Source of the DNA: Flaccisagitta enflata
Lineage: Eukaryota; Chaetognatha; Sagittoidea; Aphragmophora
Reading direction: 5' to 3'
Length of the DNA stretch: 64,000 bases
NCBI GenBank assembly: GCA_965153355.1
Contig: OZ231127.1
Span: 44,950,001-45,014,000, forward strand
The notes beneath the pieces are model-generated. The model was not told the DNA's origin, searched no databases, and worked only from the letters and a program-made list of their open reading frames with translations. Below, one piece after another: positions 31,975 to 44,235 of the stretch (positions are counted from its first letter, which is position 1; every line of letters begins with the position of its first letter). A program made the position numbers and the translations under genes.

Positions 31975-33100
31975 AGCAAATTGTTCTTTCCCATTCATTG
32001 TTGTACACAATTATTTGCTCATAGTTATCATTGGCCAGAGTTGTTTCTAGCTTACATCAAGAACTGAAGACCTTATATAACATTGAAATTTCAGTGATTC
32101 AACTCACTCTCGACTGTCTCAAGCATGTGATACCATCAAATTCGGCAAAATGAATTTTTCGTTTCCGTGGTTATGAATGGAAAGCCAGTCTTAATTTTCC
32201 GCTGTAATAACCGTCAAAATGTACCAACTCGCCCCCCCCCCCCCCCGTCGACCGGATCGGGGTCGCCGATCTCAGTCAAAATAATCGTAAGGAACTTTCT
32301 TCTAGCCCTAGCTTGTAATAGCCTTGTACTTTGGTAAAGAAACGCTCCGTGGTTTAACGTAATTGTAAGAGGGATGGTTACGGTATTTTTTCCATTTATC
32401 GCCCCCCTCCAATTAAAGCCCCCTCTTTTCGCTTCTCAGATCAGTGATTTGTTAGAAGATTAGGGGGCAAATGATTGTTGTGTATAGAGGGATTTAACTT
32501 TTTTCAGTGCCTACGTGGAAAATAGGCAAAAAATATCCCTTAATTTTATTTTTTCTTGATATTCGTAAATTTCAAAAAACATTCACTGGGAAAACCATTA
32601 AATTGGAGGGTAGAATAGCAATGTTATTTTCTGATTTAAAAAGCGCCCGGTAATATGGTAAGTCCAAGGGCGCATGTTTCCATGTACACCAATGACTCCA
32701 AGGAGTATTGAGCCTGCATGATAGCATATACGACAAGGAAAAATGACTTTTATTTCCCTCTCCCTCATCACCTCCATAAGAGAACAAAATCGCACTGAAA
32801 AAGAGACACAGACTTAAAAACGTTGAAGAAAAGCAAATCCCCCCTTCCCTCAAATTGCTTAAACCACGGGTATATTGATGTAGTATATCCACTAACCGAT
32901 TATCGTCTCTCGAACTAGAGGATGGTTGATAACTGAAATCTGTCCCATCTATCAATTATATCGTAGCTCACATCTCGTCTAATTGCGGGGTTTGTTTTTT
33001 CTTCATGCCATTGACGACAATCGCTCAGGCAGAAAAGTATTACGTTCATTTTCTGAACCACTTACCCTCTTAGATTTCTTTCCCTCGTTGCTCATTGGGT
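31975..33100. other. unassigned sequence
   Basis: Poly-C of 16 at about 32231-32246. A 127-codon minus frame (32955-32572) is not recognised. Confidence 0.35.
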
Positions 33101-33105
33101 ATTTT

Positions 33106-33116
33106 CTTTCTTTCTC

Positions 33117-33188
<72 letters not shown>

Positions 33189-33211
33189 TTTCTCTCTTTC
33201 GTTCTTTTTTT

Positions 33212-33299
<88 letters not shown>

Positions 33300-33348
33300 T
33301 TCTTTTTCTCTTTTTTTTTCTTTCTCTGTTTTTTCTTTTTTCTTTCTT

Positions 33349-33420
<72 letters not shown>

Positions 33421-33521
33421 TCCTCCTTTCTTTTTTCTAAGTTTCTCTCTTCCCTTAATTCTGTAACTGCTGTACAGTATTTATGTCTTCATCGGCATTT
33501 GTCTGTCTAATTGTCTGTCTG

Positions 33522-33614
<93 letters not shown>

Positions 33615-33616
33615 GA
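33106..33616. repeat. (TTTC)n then (CT)n
   Basis: TTTC array 33106-33424 with two degenerate breaks, and CT 33526-33616. Confidence 0.95.
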
Positions 33617-33805
33617 AATCCTTCAAATCTTTGAGAAAGCCTTGACCTGCATTTGGTTCCAGTGGTGACCCTTGAGGAGCGCAAATCTGCTTTGACCCGA
33701 TTCAATTCAGTCTTTTCTCAAGGCGCCAATCAGGCAGTAATAGTAAAATTGAAACAAACGTTAACTATCAAAAATGTGATTATTAGACCTTATCTGGCTT
33801 ATCAT

Positions 33806-33928
<123 letters not shown>

Positions 33929-33929
33929 T

Positions 33930-35079
33930 ATTATCATTAGGATTGATTAATGTAAAACCGGCCTCAGTCACAAATGAAGAGACCGACAAATGGATGGGTG
34001 GGAAGACAGACATATATAGACGGACGCACAGGCAACTAGACAGATGATCCAACAAATATGAATTCATATAGCGGAGCTGAAGTGCGCGGTTGCAAATAAA
34101 ACTGGCAACATTTGAAAAACAGAGGTTCCATGCCAAGATTTCAATAGAAAAGGGAATATCGGGAAAGATTCAAGACGGAATTCTCGGCGTTTGTGCTATT
34201 GTTTCAATGGCTTGTGTGCTTTCTAAGTTGCTTTCTTTGACTTTTGATGATGTAGTGTTAGATAAATAGAAAGATAGATAGATAGATAGATTGGAGACGT
34301 GAATCAATATTTGATTCCGGCATTTAGTATTTCAAGTAATCAAGCAATTTTTTCACTGAGGCTGTTTTCTAAGCTCTTCTAACTTTTCTGCTTTTGTCTT
34401 TTTTACTTTCTTTTACTCACACTTTCTTTCCATCTTCATAACAGTAGCGACAGAAAATTTGATACAGAACTTTTTGACACTCTCTATTGATTTATTGACA
34501 ACTTTGGTTATCATTCAATATCAAACAATATATCATTTGAAAGCTTATCAAAAGTTCTTCAAAAGCTGACTTTATGCGAGTTGGTCAGTCCTTTGGTTTG
34601 GCCTCAGTATTGAGTTGAAGTATGGTGGTTATAATTTTTCTACTCAGGATTTGAAATTATATAAAAGAACTTTGCATCTGTTTTTTACTACTCCAGCTTA
34701 AATTACCTCAGAAAAATCAAAAAGGCCATAATTCTCAAATACTATAGATCAGCAGATGAAATGATGGACCAACTAATAGCCTGACACAGCAGCACAAAGA
34801 GCCTTAGAGCAAAAATAAAGTATTGAAGGATTTACAGATAAAATTCTCCTAAAATGATCATCATTTGACCATCATGATTAAAATCATTACTAAGCCTATG
34901 CCGTAAGAGCACAAGGTCAGCTTTTGAAGCATTTGGAAGAGTTTTCAAAAAAAAATCAATGCGGGGTTGAAAAATACTTCCAATTAGCCATATATCCATG
35001 CAAGATGGAGATCAACTTTGTATCAAATTTTCTGTCGCTAATTTTTAGTCCTAATTTTGAAATTTTCGTTCTCTTTCTT
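33930..35079. other. unassigned AT-rich sequence
   Basis: A short GATA run at 34268-34290; nothing else supported. Confidence 0.35.
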
Positions 35080-35223
35080 TCATTCATTCTTTCTTTCTTT
35101 CTTTCATTCAGTCATTCCTCTCTCTCTCTCTCTCTGTCTTTCTACGTGATTGTCCTGTCTATCTTTTGGCCCGTCTGTCTGTCTGTCTATCTATCTGTCT
35201 GTCTAATTGTCTGTTTATCTCTG

Positions 35224-35268
<45 letters not shown>
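35080..35268. repeat. TTTC, TCTG and (CT)n mixture
   Basis: Short imperfect arrays, with pure CT at 35226-35268. Confidence 0.85.
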
Positions 35269-35273
<5 letters not shown>

Positions 35274-35549
35274 CGCAATTTCCTTCCAACTACTACCCCC
35301 TTCAAAAAATATCGATCTCCGCCGTGACATTACTTACATCTCACAGCTCGTTTTCTGTATCTTACAGTTACATCCTCTTCCTCTTCCTTTTTCGATCATC
35401 GATTTTCAGTTCCATTTTCTATTTCTTGATGCAAATTCTCGTCATCATTGGAGGAGAAAAAAGGACTGTCAGGCCAGGATTGAGATTTGAGGCTCTGTCC
35501 GTATTTCACTGGAAAATTCCTTGACATTCGGACTGATTCAGTCGAGGTG

Positions 35550-35841
35550 TATGACAATGTTGATGACGACGACATCGCCGATGACGACGACTCGATGACA
35601 GTGTTAACGACGACGATGACGACGACGACGATTATGAGTATGGTTTTGCAAGTAAAGACGAACGTAAAGACGAAAACGACGATGATGTGAAAAAATAACT
35701 AAACATTTTGACAAACGATGGGCTACAGTTGGGTTTGTCATTGGAGAGTTGTTCATCGTCATCATCGTTATCGCCGTCATATTCATCGTCAGTTTCGTCG
35801 TTATCATCGTCACTGTTGCCATCATCATCATAATCATCGTT

Positions 35842-35896
<55 letters not shown>

Positions 35897-35906
35897 TCAT
35901 CATCAT
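35550..35906. repeat. (ACG)n and (GTC)n/(ATC)n tracts
   Basis: GACGACGATG variants at 35550-35690, and ATC then pure GTC 35837-35895. Open Asp-rich frames result. Confidence 0.88.
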
Positions 35907-36035
35907 AGAGGGATCGAATGATAGGTCCTCGGTTGCCGCGTGAACCGTTTCCATCACAGCGATTCCTCTTCAACGGAGCCCAACAAACCGCGCGGGACCG
36001 AGGGAGAGATGGAGAGAGAGAGCATGGAAACAACT

Positions 36036-36465
<430 letters not shown>

Positions 36466-36601
36466 AACATAGTCAAAGACGACGACGACGAAATTTGAGA
36501 AGAATGAACTGGAAAGGAGAGACGGATACGAGACGGGATCGCCGTCTCTTTCGTCCCCTCTTTTCCCTTCTTCGAATCTCAGCTTACCATCCATTCAACA
36601 G

Positions 36602-37324
36602 TTGACGCCGCACAACTCCTCCTCATTTCTCTCCACTTCCTCCTCCTCTGCCTCATTTGCCTCTTCCTTCTCTTTTTCCGTTTCCATTTCTGGCATTTCC
36701 AAATTCCATCGCATATTCGATCGATCACTTCCTCCTCCTCTTCTTCTTCTTCCTCCTCCTCGTCTCACGGTGTCGCACTCTCTCTTCCTCTCGCCGTCTC
36801 TCCGTCTCTCTTCTTCCCATCATCGGTCCCATCGACGCGATCACACACAAACAGAAACGGACTCACATTCTAAGCGCTCAGTTCGCTCTCAGTTCTCTCA
36901 TACGTAGCTCTTCTCCTACGCGTTGCTTCACCAAAGTTTTTTTTGCCGCCAAAAATAACTTTCACTTTAACGTCATTTCACCGCAAAGAAGACATATACA
37001 CATCTATTCAAGTTACTATCGCCTACATCTGGACTTACAATAACCGAAATAACTATCACACCCAACCTTTATTTCTCGCTAAAAATCATCACGCTTCTTT
37101 AAGGATAAAAAAAAACAAACTATTTCATCGGAGTAGTATTCATCCAAGATATATCCCAAAAAACCTTAACGGTGGATTCCACTGACTAGATCATACCCTT
37201 CATTAATCCTTTACAGCCATATTACAACAAGAAAAAAAACTATCACCACCTGCCCTCAAAACAATTGGAGGCAGCAATACTTCATCAACTCAATTAATTC
37301 CTTAATCAACAATCCTCTACCAAA
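36602..37324 (+). promoter_or_regulatory. probable 5' flank and 5' UTR of the SoxB gene
   Basis: Unique, pyrimidine-rich sequence between the 36040-36460 (GA)n block and the start codon. No TATA box or splice pair was identified with confidence, so the transcript start is unknown. Confidence 0.35.
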
Positions 37325-37470
37325 ATGAATGCGGCGTCTTTAAACGCGGATCTTCAATCCAAATATTACTCGATGGATCTCGTTTCTAAATACGGAAATC
37401 CATCTGAGATTTCCAAATATGGAAATCCGCCAGAAATGAAACCACCGTCACCGGCGGAGTTCAAATACGG
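37325..37470 (+). CDS. SoxB exon 1
   Basis: The start codon has A at -3. It encodes 48 residues plus two bases, with a doubled SKYGNP motif (residues about 22-36) and ends EFKYG. The donor is TACGG|GTAGGT, phase 2. Confidence 0.85.
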
Positions 37471-38397
37471 GTAGGTCAAGAATTAATTAATAATGGGCTA
37501 TGTTAGAATTCAGGTTCATCACTGTCAGAATGTACAGTTCCTGCGAAATGATTCAACTCTTGCTGTATGATAGAGAGTAAATTTTGCACGATTTGAAACG
37601 TTTTTTACAATTTTCGAAGAGGAAATCCAGTCATTACCTCATTTCTAGTTTTCACATTCATTAGATTTTGATTGTAATATTCCTTATATCGTTCCCTCTC
37701 CAGGTCCGACCTAAAGTACAACCCCATGGATTTGGGTCATCCTTCGCTCGCCGGGCACCCATTAGGTCGCCAACCTTATCTGCCCTCCACTTCCCTTCCC
37801 GGCATGCCGCCAACATCCCTTCCGGGCATGCCTCCATCCACACTCTCGGCCATGCCAGGCATGCCTCACAGCATGCATCCCCATCATCATCACCCGGCCA
37901 TGCCACCGACCTCCCACTATCAGCATCCGCATCAATCCTCCACGCCTTCCTCGACGCCTACGACGCAGCATCCTTCGGTAGTGCATCCTCATCTGTTGTC
38001 GCATCCTCCGAGCATCGCGTCGCCGCCTTCGAGCCACAACAGCCTCAATTCGCCGCCGTCAATTTCCTCTTCTTCGCAGCAACTTTCGCCGTCGCCATCT
38101 TCGCCTCAATCAACCACTTCGCCAAATTCCTCCATCGGCCACAACGACCTCAACATCAACAACAACTCGGCTTCTTCTTCCAGTGGATCCACTGGTAAGT
38201 GTTTATTGTCTAACTCGCATTTGTCTCATTTGTTCAACGTCTATCTCTTATTTGTCCTATTTGTTTAACTACGCTAGTGCGGTTTGAGCTATCAAGAAAT
38301 CAGTTTAAAAAATCTATTCATCAATTCCATATCTATGAGTCTATATATCTATATATGCATCTATGTGTCTATGTATCTGTGTATCTATGTCTAACAA

Positions 38398-38471
<74 letters not shown>

Positions 38472-40099
38472 CATAATTTATAAAAATTTTCAACCTCCCA
38501 GTTTCAAGTTTCAAGATATCGAATCTATTTTTGTTACCTTCAGGCTCAACGAGCAATTCCAAGAAGTCCAAATCTGCCGTCGACGATCCTTCGCGCGTCC
38601 GTCGTCCGATGAACGCCTTCATGGTCTGGAGTCGCGCTCAACGCCGCAAAATCTCTCAAGACAATCCCAAAATGCATAATTCGGAAATCTCCAAAATTCT
38701 CGGCGAAGAGTGGAAGAAATTGGGAGAAGGCGACAAAAGACCCTTCATCGAAGAGGCCAAGAGACTCAGAGCCGCGCATATGAAGGTGAATACATATGCC
38801 CGTTAGGTTTCATGAACGAATGACTGAATGATTAATCAATTTTGTTTAATGACTGATTGACGGTTGTGATTCGACGTCAGAGAAGACAAAAAAACTATTT
38901 GTTTCTCACCGTTTCAGTTTCTTTCGCAGGAACATCCCGATTACAAATATCAACCCAGACGGAAAGTCAAGAAACCCTCAAAAAAGGACGAATTCGGCGT
39001 CATGAATCCGTTGGGCGCCGCCGCCGGTCTCATGCCGGGACATCATCAAGCCGGCGTCGGTGCCATGAATCTCGGGGGCGCCGCGGCTGGCGTCATGAAT
39101 CCGGCCGGCGTCAGCGCCGCCGCCGCCGCTCAATCGTGGCAACAATCGTTGGCCGCCGCCAACTCGGCTTATAATCATCCCATGTCGGCCGCGATGATGT
39201 CTTCATCCTCGGCTCACAACGCCGGCGGTTATCAACCTAATGGGCAACCACCGGCGCCGCCTTCCGCCATGAATCCTTCCTATCCTTCCTATCCCTCGGC
39301 TTATAACTCGGCCGCCGGCACCGCCGCCGCCGCCATGGCCAGCATGACCGCGGCCTCGAATCCTTACTTGGCGCCTTATGGCGCCGCTGGAGCCTCCGCC
39401 GGCGCTTACAATTACTACGGATTGAACAGCGGCGCTTCACAGACGACGCCGTCATCGCAACCATCACCCACCGGAGTGGCGGGGTCGATTTCACCGCCCA
39501 TCTCCGTCTCTGCCGCCGCCGGCGCGGAGCAGCGGCCGCCATCCATCGACGCCGCCTCCGCAGCCGCCGGCGCTCACGCCACCACGCACTTAGGAGGAGG
39601 ATCGGGCATCTCCTCACTCTCATCTTCTTCCTCACTCACGGGCTCCACATCGTCTTCTTTAACCCCCTCATCATCCTCCTCTTCTTCTTCTTCCTCCTCT
39701 TCATCCGCTTACGGAGGTTCGGCTTCCTTGGTTCATCCTCCTCCTCTTCTCCCTCTCCCCGGATCTTCCTCTTCCGCTTCCTCCTCATTGGCTAGTTCAC
39801 TTTCTCAATTCTCCGTCCCCGGCCAATCAACGCATCTTCCCCATCATCTTTCTTCAGTTTCTCCTCACAATCCCATCCCTTCCTGGACGACGCCACATTA
39901 CGGCGTCGCTTCCGCCGCCAGCGCCGAAAATCGCACGACGCCAACCTCTGTGTCATCGGCGTCTCTCTACGATTATGGCGCTGAACTGTCGAAAACGAGC
40001 GCCGCATTGTACGGGCAGCCGCCACATCACGATCTTTACGGAATGGCGCCCAATTCGTCAAACCCGACACTCGGTGCCGCTTCGCATCTCCCGCTTTAA
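37325..40099 (+). CDS. SoxB-like HMG-box transcription factor (4 exons)
   Basis: Exons 37325-37470, 37704-38194, 38544-38785 and 38930-40099 join to 2049 nt, giving 682 residues and TAA. All introns are GT-AG and in phase. Exons 3 and 4 together encode a full Sox HMG box beginning [19 protein letters not shown] and ending [12 protein letters not shown]. The RPMNAFMVW signature and the [10 protein letters not shown] motif place it closest to group B (Sox1/2/3/14/21, SoxNeuro, Dichaete); groups C and F have MHNAEISK or LHNAELSK. Sox proteins bind ACAAT-like minor-groove sites in the nucleus; group B members typically act in neural and progenitor fates. The N-terminal 190 residues are rich in Pro, Ser and His with repeated PGMP units. 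The C-terminal 370 residues are Ala/Ser/Gly-rich with poly-Ser runs, like trans-activation tails. B1 versus B2 cannot be decided by eye. Confidence 0.92.
37704..38194 (+). CDS. SoxB exon 2 (Pro/His/Ser-rich N-terminal region)
   Basis: The acceptor is CTCTCCAG|GTCC. It encodes a low-complexity region with repeated LPGMPP and HPHHHHP motifs and a Ser/Pro-rich tail. The donor is CACTG|GTAAGT, phase 1. The frame stays open through Ser/Pro-biased codons. Confidence 0.85.
38399..38470. repeat. (TCTA)n in SoxB intron 2
   Basis: About 18 TCTA units. Confidence 0.95.
38544..38785 (+). CDS. SoxB exon 3 (most of the HMG box)
   Basis: The acceptor is CTTCAG|GCTC. It carries a short basic linker, then the HMG box from RVRRPMNAF to [10 protein letters not shown]. 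The exon ends exactly after the Lys codon (AAG|GTGAAT, phase 0), before the last part of the box. Confidence 0.93.
38930..40099 (+). CDS. SoxB exon 4 (end of HMG box and C-terminal domain)
   Basis: The acceptor is TTTCGCAG|GAAC. It opens with [20 protein letters not shown], completing the box and the second basic signal, then a 370-residue Ala/Gly/Ser/Pro-rich tail with a poly-Ser run (around 39665-39710). It ends with TAA at 40097-40099. GC content is clearly higher than in the flanks. Confidence 0.93.
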   Translation, partial: EHPDYKYQPRRKVKKPSKKDEFGVMNPLGAAAGLMPGHHQAGVGAMNLGGAAAGVMNPAGVSAAAAAQSWQQSLAAANSAYNHPMSAAMMSSSSAHNAGGYQPNGQPPAPPSAMNPSYPSYPSAYNSAAGTAAAAMASMTAASNPYLAPYGAAGASAGAYNYYGLNSGASQTTPSSQPSPTGVAGSISPPISVSAAAGAEQRPPSIDAASAAAGAHATTHLGGGSGISSLSSSSSLTGSTSSSLTPSSSSSSSSSSSSSAYGGSASLVHPPPLLPLPGSSSSASSSLASSLSQFSVPGQSTHLPHHLSSVSPHNPIPSWTTPHYGVASAASAENRTTPTSVSSASLYDYGAELSKTSAALYGQPPHHDLYGMAPNSSNPTLGAASHLPL

Positions 40100-41150
40100 A
40101 CGCAGACAAAAGAACACTTTTGTCTACGAAGTTGTGTAGCATTTTTGGACAAAGGAACACTAGTTTCAGACTTCAGTTGAAGAGGAAGAAACGAGCGAAA
40201 ACTTAAAGAAGGAGAACAAGTACAGAGAAGGAATTAAAAAGAACAATCAAGACTTCACCGCTATTTCGATGAAATTGTTACTGCCTTATTAGTTCCTGCT
40301 CTTCAACCCTATCCCTCCCCCCTTTTCCTACTATTCGTTTCACTCGCCACGTTTTCTCTTTCGTTGTGATGGCAATTGATTGATTACTTGTATTGTCTGT
40401 ACATTAACCAAACTCTGATACTTATCAATTATGACATTCCTTTCATGACTTTCTTACCAACGATCCGACTTTGTACGTGATTGGCTAACTATCCGACCTG
40501 ATAGTATATTGTGAGGTCTGACCAAAAAAGAATGGCCCACGTTTTCTATCGGACACTTTGCTTTATGAATTTTTTTACATATCAATCTGATTTCTTGTCA
40601 ATTTTACCCGCCGTTCTGACATTTTTGTAAAGCATACCTCAAAGCAAATTGATGGAAACGTAGGGTCTAGAAAAATAATGTTAAATATTTTTTCACAAAT
40701 TGATTGTGTGCCCTAAGGCTTAAAAAGAAGTGTGATTTGATGAGAAAACAACTTTCCTGAACCTAATTTGCTTTGTGAGTTTGCCACGTGCTAGTCCTAC
40801 GTGTAACATCCTTTTTAAAACTAGTTCTTTTTTATACAGTATTAATTTTGTTTCTAAACTGTTATTAGCATTCAGCTCTTGAATGACATTGATCCCTTTT
40901 ACCCGTCATGACGCGTCACCCCATTCGTTCGCTACCCCCATTTCTTTCCCTCTTTTTAGAACCACGATGCCTTCATTATTATGTATTTTGTATTTTGACG
41001 ATCGTTTGGTTTTAACATCCCGAGAATATTCATGATGTCCTCGTATATTTTACCTTAATATTTTGTGAATTGTGTATGTAAAATTTGCCTCACATTAAAA
41101 CTATGATCCAATTATCATGATGAAATAAAAAAATGAATTTGATAAAAAAT
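40100..41150 (+). other. probable 3' UTR of the SoxB gene
   Basis: AT-rich unique sequence downstream of the stop codon without further open frames. A consensus AATAAA at 41124-41129, preceded by ATTAAA-type words near 41095, is the most plausible polyadenylation signal. The end of the transcript is inferred. Confidence 0.4.
41124..41129 (+). terminator. AATAAA polyadenylation signal candidate
   Basis: Canonical hexamer about 1.0 kb after the SoxB stop and just upstream of a mariner-like element at 41267. The 3' end itself cannot be seen. Confidence 0.4.
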
Positions 41151-41266
41151 TGATGATCTTGGTTGATATTTTGGCTACAGTACAGGAAAGAAATGAGTTA
41201 TGAGCACAGTGTTCAGAAAGTGAACAATTATGTATCAATTCAACTCAATTAATGCATCATCATTTA

Positions 41267-41442
41267 CAGTTAAGCTTCACTAGAGCGCATGTCAGGGAAC
41301 TGGACAAGATTATATGTTAAAGTGAAGCAGCTTTTTAGCCATTAAAGAAATAAATACAAAATTTCTGCAAGCATGAAAAATTTCATGCCTTATAAATGGG
41401 TATGTCTTATTAGCGGGTGCGCTCTATAGCGAGGTTCGACTG
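41267..41442. mobile_element. 176-bp mariner/pogo-like MITE
   Basis: The left end CAGTTAAGCTTCACTAGAGC and the right end GCTCTATAGCGAGGTTCGACTG are inverted, flanked by TA on both sides. It is the same family as 62084-63092 and lies just downstream of the SoxB 3' UTR. Confidence 0.75.
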
Positions 41443-41629
41443 TATATCAAAGCCCATCAGCCTTGAAATTGTTTGGAGGTTCTCAGACTTTAGATCATTG
41501 AAATGGTCATTGGTAAGCAACAAGACCGGATATATGGCTACTCAAGTCACGGGTGGGGAGGAGCAGTAATGACAAAGAGTACTCCGGCATTTGGGCAGGA
41601 GCAGTAATGTAGAAACGGCCAAAAAATGA

Positions 41630-41951
41630 TAGTCGCCAAAGCGTCAGATGGTCAGCGGTACCCGTGTCCTGCCTAAGTAGGTTGTGCTTAAAGTTGAAGG
41701 GGAAGCAGGGCAGCAGCCCTGAAGGGGTCGATGACCTATGCTTTCACACATATGGGGAATTTTCTCCTCCTTCTTGTCCTTTTGGGCAGCAGCCCGGAAG
41801 GTGTCAATGACCTATGATTTCACACATATAGGACAAGGAACGCTGATGAGAAGAAGAAAATTCCCCATATGTGTGAAAGCATAGGTCATTGACCCCTTCG
41901 GAGCCGCTGCCGGGCAGGGCATGGGTACCGCTGACCATCTAACACTTTTGC
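41630..41951. repeat. CAGCGGTACCC repeat as an inverted pair, copy 2
   Basis: The arms 41630-41765 and 41862-41951 are inverted. Both carry GGTCAGCGGTACCC, GAAGGGGTC.ATGACCTATG and CACACATATGGGGAATTTTC. A third partial unit lies between them. Confidence 0.7.
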
Positions 41952-41974
41952 GACTATTCCTTCTACGTCCCTCC

Positions 41975-42440
41975 CCCCCTCAAATCCCAGTCTCAAGGCC
42001 CATACAGTATTCCAGTGAAAGGCCCAAGTCCCAGTCTCGAAGCCCAAATCTCAGCCTCAAGGCCCAAATCCTAGCCTCAAGGCCCAAATCCAAGCCTGGA
42101 GGCCTGGATCCCAGCCTCAAGACCCAAATCTCAACATCGAGGTTGGGATCTGGGCTTCTTGGCTGGGATTTGAACCTCAAGGCTGAGATTTTGGCCTCCA
42201 GGCTGGGATCTGGGCCTAGAGACTTAAGATTTGGGCCTCGAGGCTAGGATTTGGGTGTTGAGGCTGGGATTTTGGCTTTGACCTTTGAGACTGGGATGTG
42301 GGCTTCCACACTGGAATATGGGCCTCAAGACTGGGATTTGCGGGGGGGGGGTCGAGAAGGAAAGGGAGAAGAAGAAAGAGAAAATTCCCCATATGTGTGA
42401 AAGCATAGGTCATCGACCCCTTCGGGGCCACTGCCCAAAA
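41975..42440. repeat. ~20-bp degenerate tandem repeat, CTCAAGGCCCAAATCC unit
   Basis: About seventeen units, first as CAGCCTCAAGGCCCAAATCC, then reading in the opposite sense (GAGGCTGGGATTTGGGCCTC) from about 42130. The array is itself roughly palindromic. It ends in the CATATGTGTGAAAGCATAGG-type sequence of the flanking family (42385-42440). Confidence 0.75.
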
Positions 42441-42581
42441 AGGGGACGGATGGACCAACAGACGGACAAAGTTGGCAGAGTCTATGGTCTTTTGTCGGGT
42501 CCAAGCAATGCAAGGAAGTGTTTTCGTCACGGTCAAGCAACGCTGTACCGTGATGTAATGGTAGGTCAATTGGTCTGTCAG

Positions 42582-42587
<6 letters not shown>

Positions 42588-42636
<49 letters not shown>

Positions 42637-42680
42637 CAGAGACAGACAAACAGACAGAGACAGACAGAGACAGAGAGATA
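42588..42680. repeat. (GA)n and CAGA units
   Basis: GA 42588-42626, then GACAGA variants. Confidence 0.9.
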
Positions 42681-42810
42681 GTTTTCCAGTTGTAAATGCG
42701 ACAACACACCTCTACACTGTATATCCAAGTGTGCGCATCCATCGGTCTGTTTCGGTTGGATGATTGGTGAAACAAGTGTGTTACTATCCACCTGATGCAC
42801 CTACTGGCTT

Positions 42811-43081
42811 ATCTTTTTAGTCGCTTGTTAAGTCACTCAAAAGAAGGTGTGTCTGTCTGGCCGAGGGAGGGTCGGTAAAACGAAATTTTTGATAACACGA
42901 AATTGGCCGAATTTGTGATTTCTGAACATAGGAACCCCTGTCCATCCACAATACAACCTCAGCAAGCCTGCCCACCCAGAATCCTGCCCCTGCCCAACCA
43001 TATGACAGCCCCTGCCCACCGCACTACTGCCTCTGCCCACCGGCAAGTGACTACTTATTAGCCGCGTATCTGGCCTTGTTT
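42811..43081 (+). repeat. GTCGCG-palindrome element, copy K
   Basis: TTTTTAGTCGCTTGTTAAGT, GGTGTGTCTGTCTGG, several CCCCTGCCCA units and GCCGCGTATCTGGCCTTGTT. It resembles copy G. Confidence 0.6.
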
Positions 43082-43974
43082 GTAATCTTGAACTAGCAAT
43101 GAGACTAACTCTTGGTAGCCAGGAGTAGTCAAAAATCAAAATAGTATTTTTGACTATTTTTTTGGTTGCGATGCATTTATATGCATCTAGCAAGATGTTA
43201 TCAAGCGATTTTTTCTCAAAAGGATGTCAGTAAATATGGTCAATCGCGCTTAATTCAACGTTAATTGGCCGTTTTATTTTTGTTTACAATCAAATTGTCA
43301 ATTTCATCCCTTAGAAATGCCAAATTTGGATTGAAACTCAAACTGTTGTTTCTAAACAGCATTTACTATCATCACCTAAAATGTTGTGAAATTTGAAAGT
43401 CTCTAAGATGCATTTGCTTATGCAAATAATTCGCTCAGACTAATTTGCATACTAAAAGACAACCTTTAAAAGGCATTCTGCAGTGAGCTGCAAGGAGAAA
43501 ATTGATAAGGTGAATGGCATTCAATCACATCTCCGATTTTGTTTCTTAAATAAGATTTACAGAAATTTACCAAATTATTAAGGTTTTGACTGACGAAAAA
43601 ATGATGTAGTCGAGTCAATCCCATTACCGGTGGCTACTCTTAGTTGCATATAGCCCTTTGGTCAGCAGCGTCAAACTCTAACTAAAAGGAGACGATATCC
43701 TGTAGAACACAAGGGGACTTTCGTTTGTTCGTGTGATTGTTCGTTTGTTTGTTTGTCCCCCCCATTAGGGCTCTCAAGTCTAAAATCGATCCTCTTCATC
43801 TGAAATAAACTAGCCAATCCTGGGAAATGACCAAAACAAAGAAGTGGTACCCAGTCTTATCAGGCATCAGTCGAGATGGGAGGGTTCCATTGGCTTGGGA
43901 AAATGTCAAACATTTGCGCAAATTGAGATTGAAATATTTTTTAGGTTAATTTACGACAATGATTCCGTGATGTA
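43082..43974. other. unassigned AT-rich sequence
   Basis: No gene or clear repeat identified apart from GTTTGTTCGTTTG words near 43720-43755. Confidence 0.35.
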
Positions 43975-44235
43975 GTACTCAAATCAGCCATCTCAGGCCC
44001 AAAATCAGCCTATTCAAGCCAGAAATTGGCACTTTCATGGCCGTAATCAGTCCATTTAGGCTTCTCCGGTCTCAAATCATTTGTCTCAGGCTACAGATCA
44101 GCCCTGTCAGCCCACTCAGGCCATAAACCACCACTCTTAGGCCTTCACACTGCCCTCTCATGCCTCCTACCAGCCCTTTCAGGACTATTAGGCTTCTTAG
44201 GCCTTGAAACAGCCTTGAAGAAGCGTTCAAACTAT
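43975..44235 (+). repeat. degenerate CTCAGGCC tandem repeat
   Basis: Repeated CTCAGGCC.AAAATCAGCC-like units of about 20-27 bp, more diverged than those at 41975 and 30568 but with the same CAGGCC/AAATC logic. Confidence 0.5.

Noticed and set aside
39237-39635. Arg-rich minus-strand frame opposite SoxB exon 4
   Set aside because: Shadow of the GC-rich Ala/Ser coding sequence on the plus strand.
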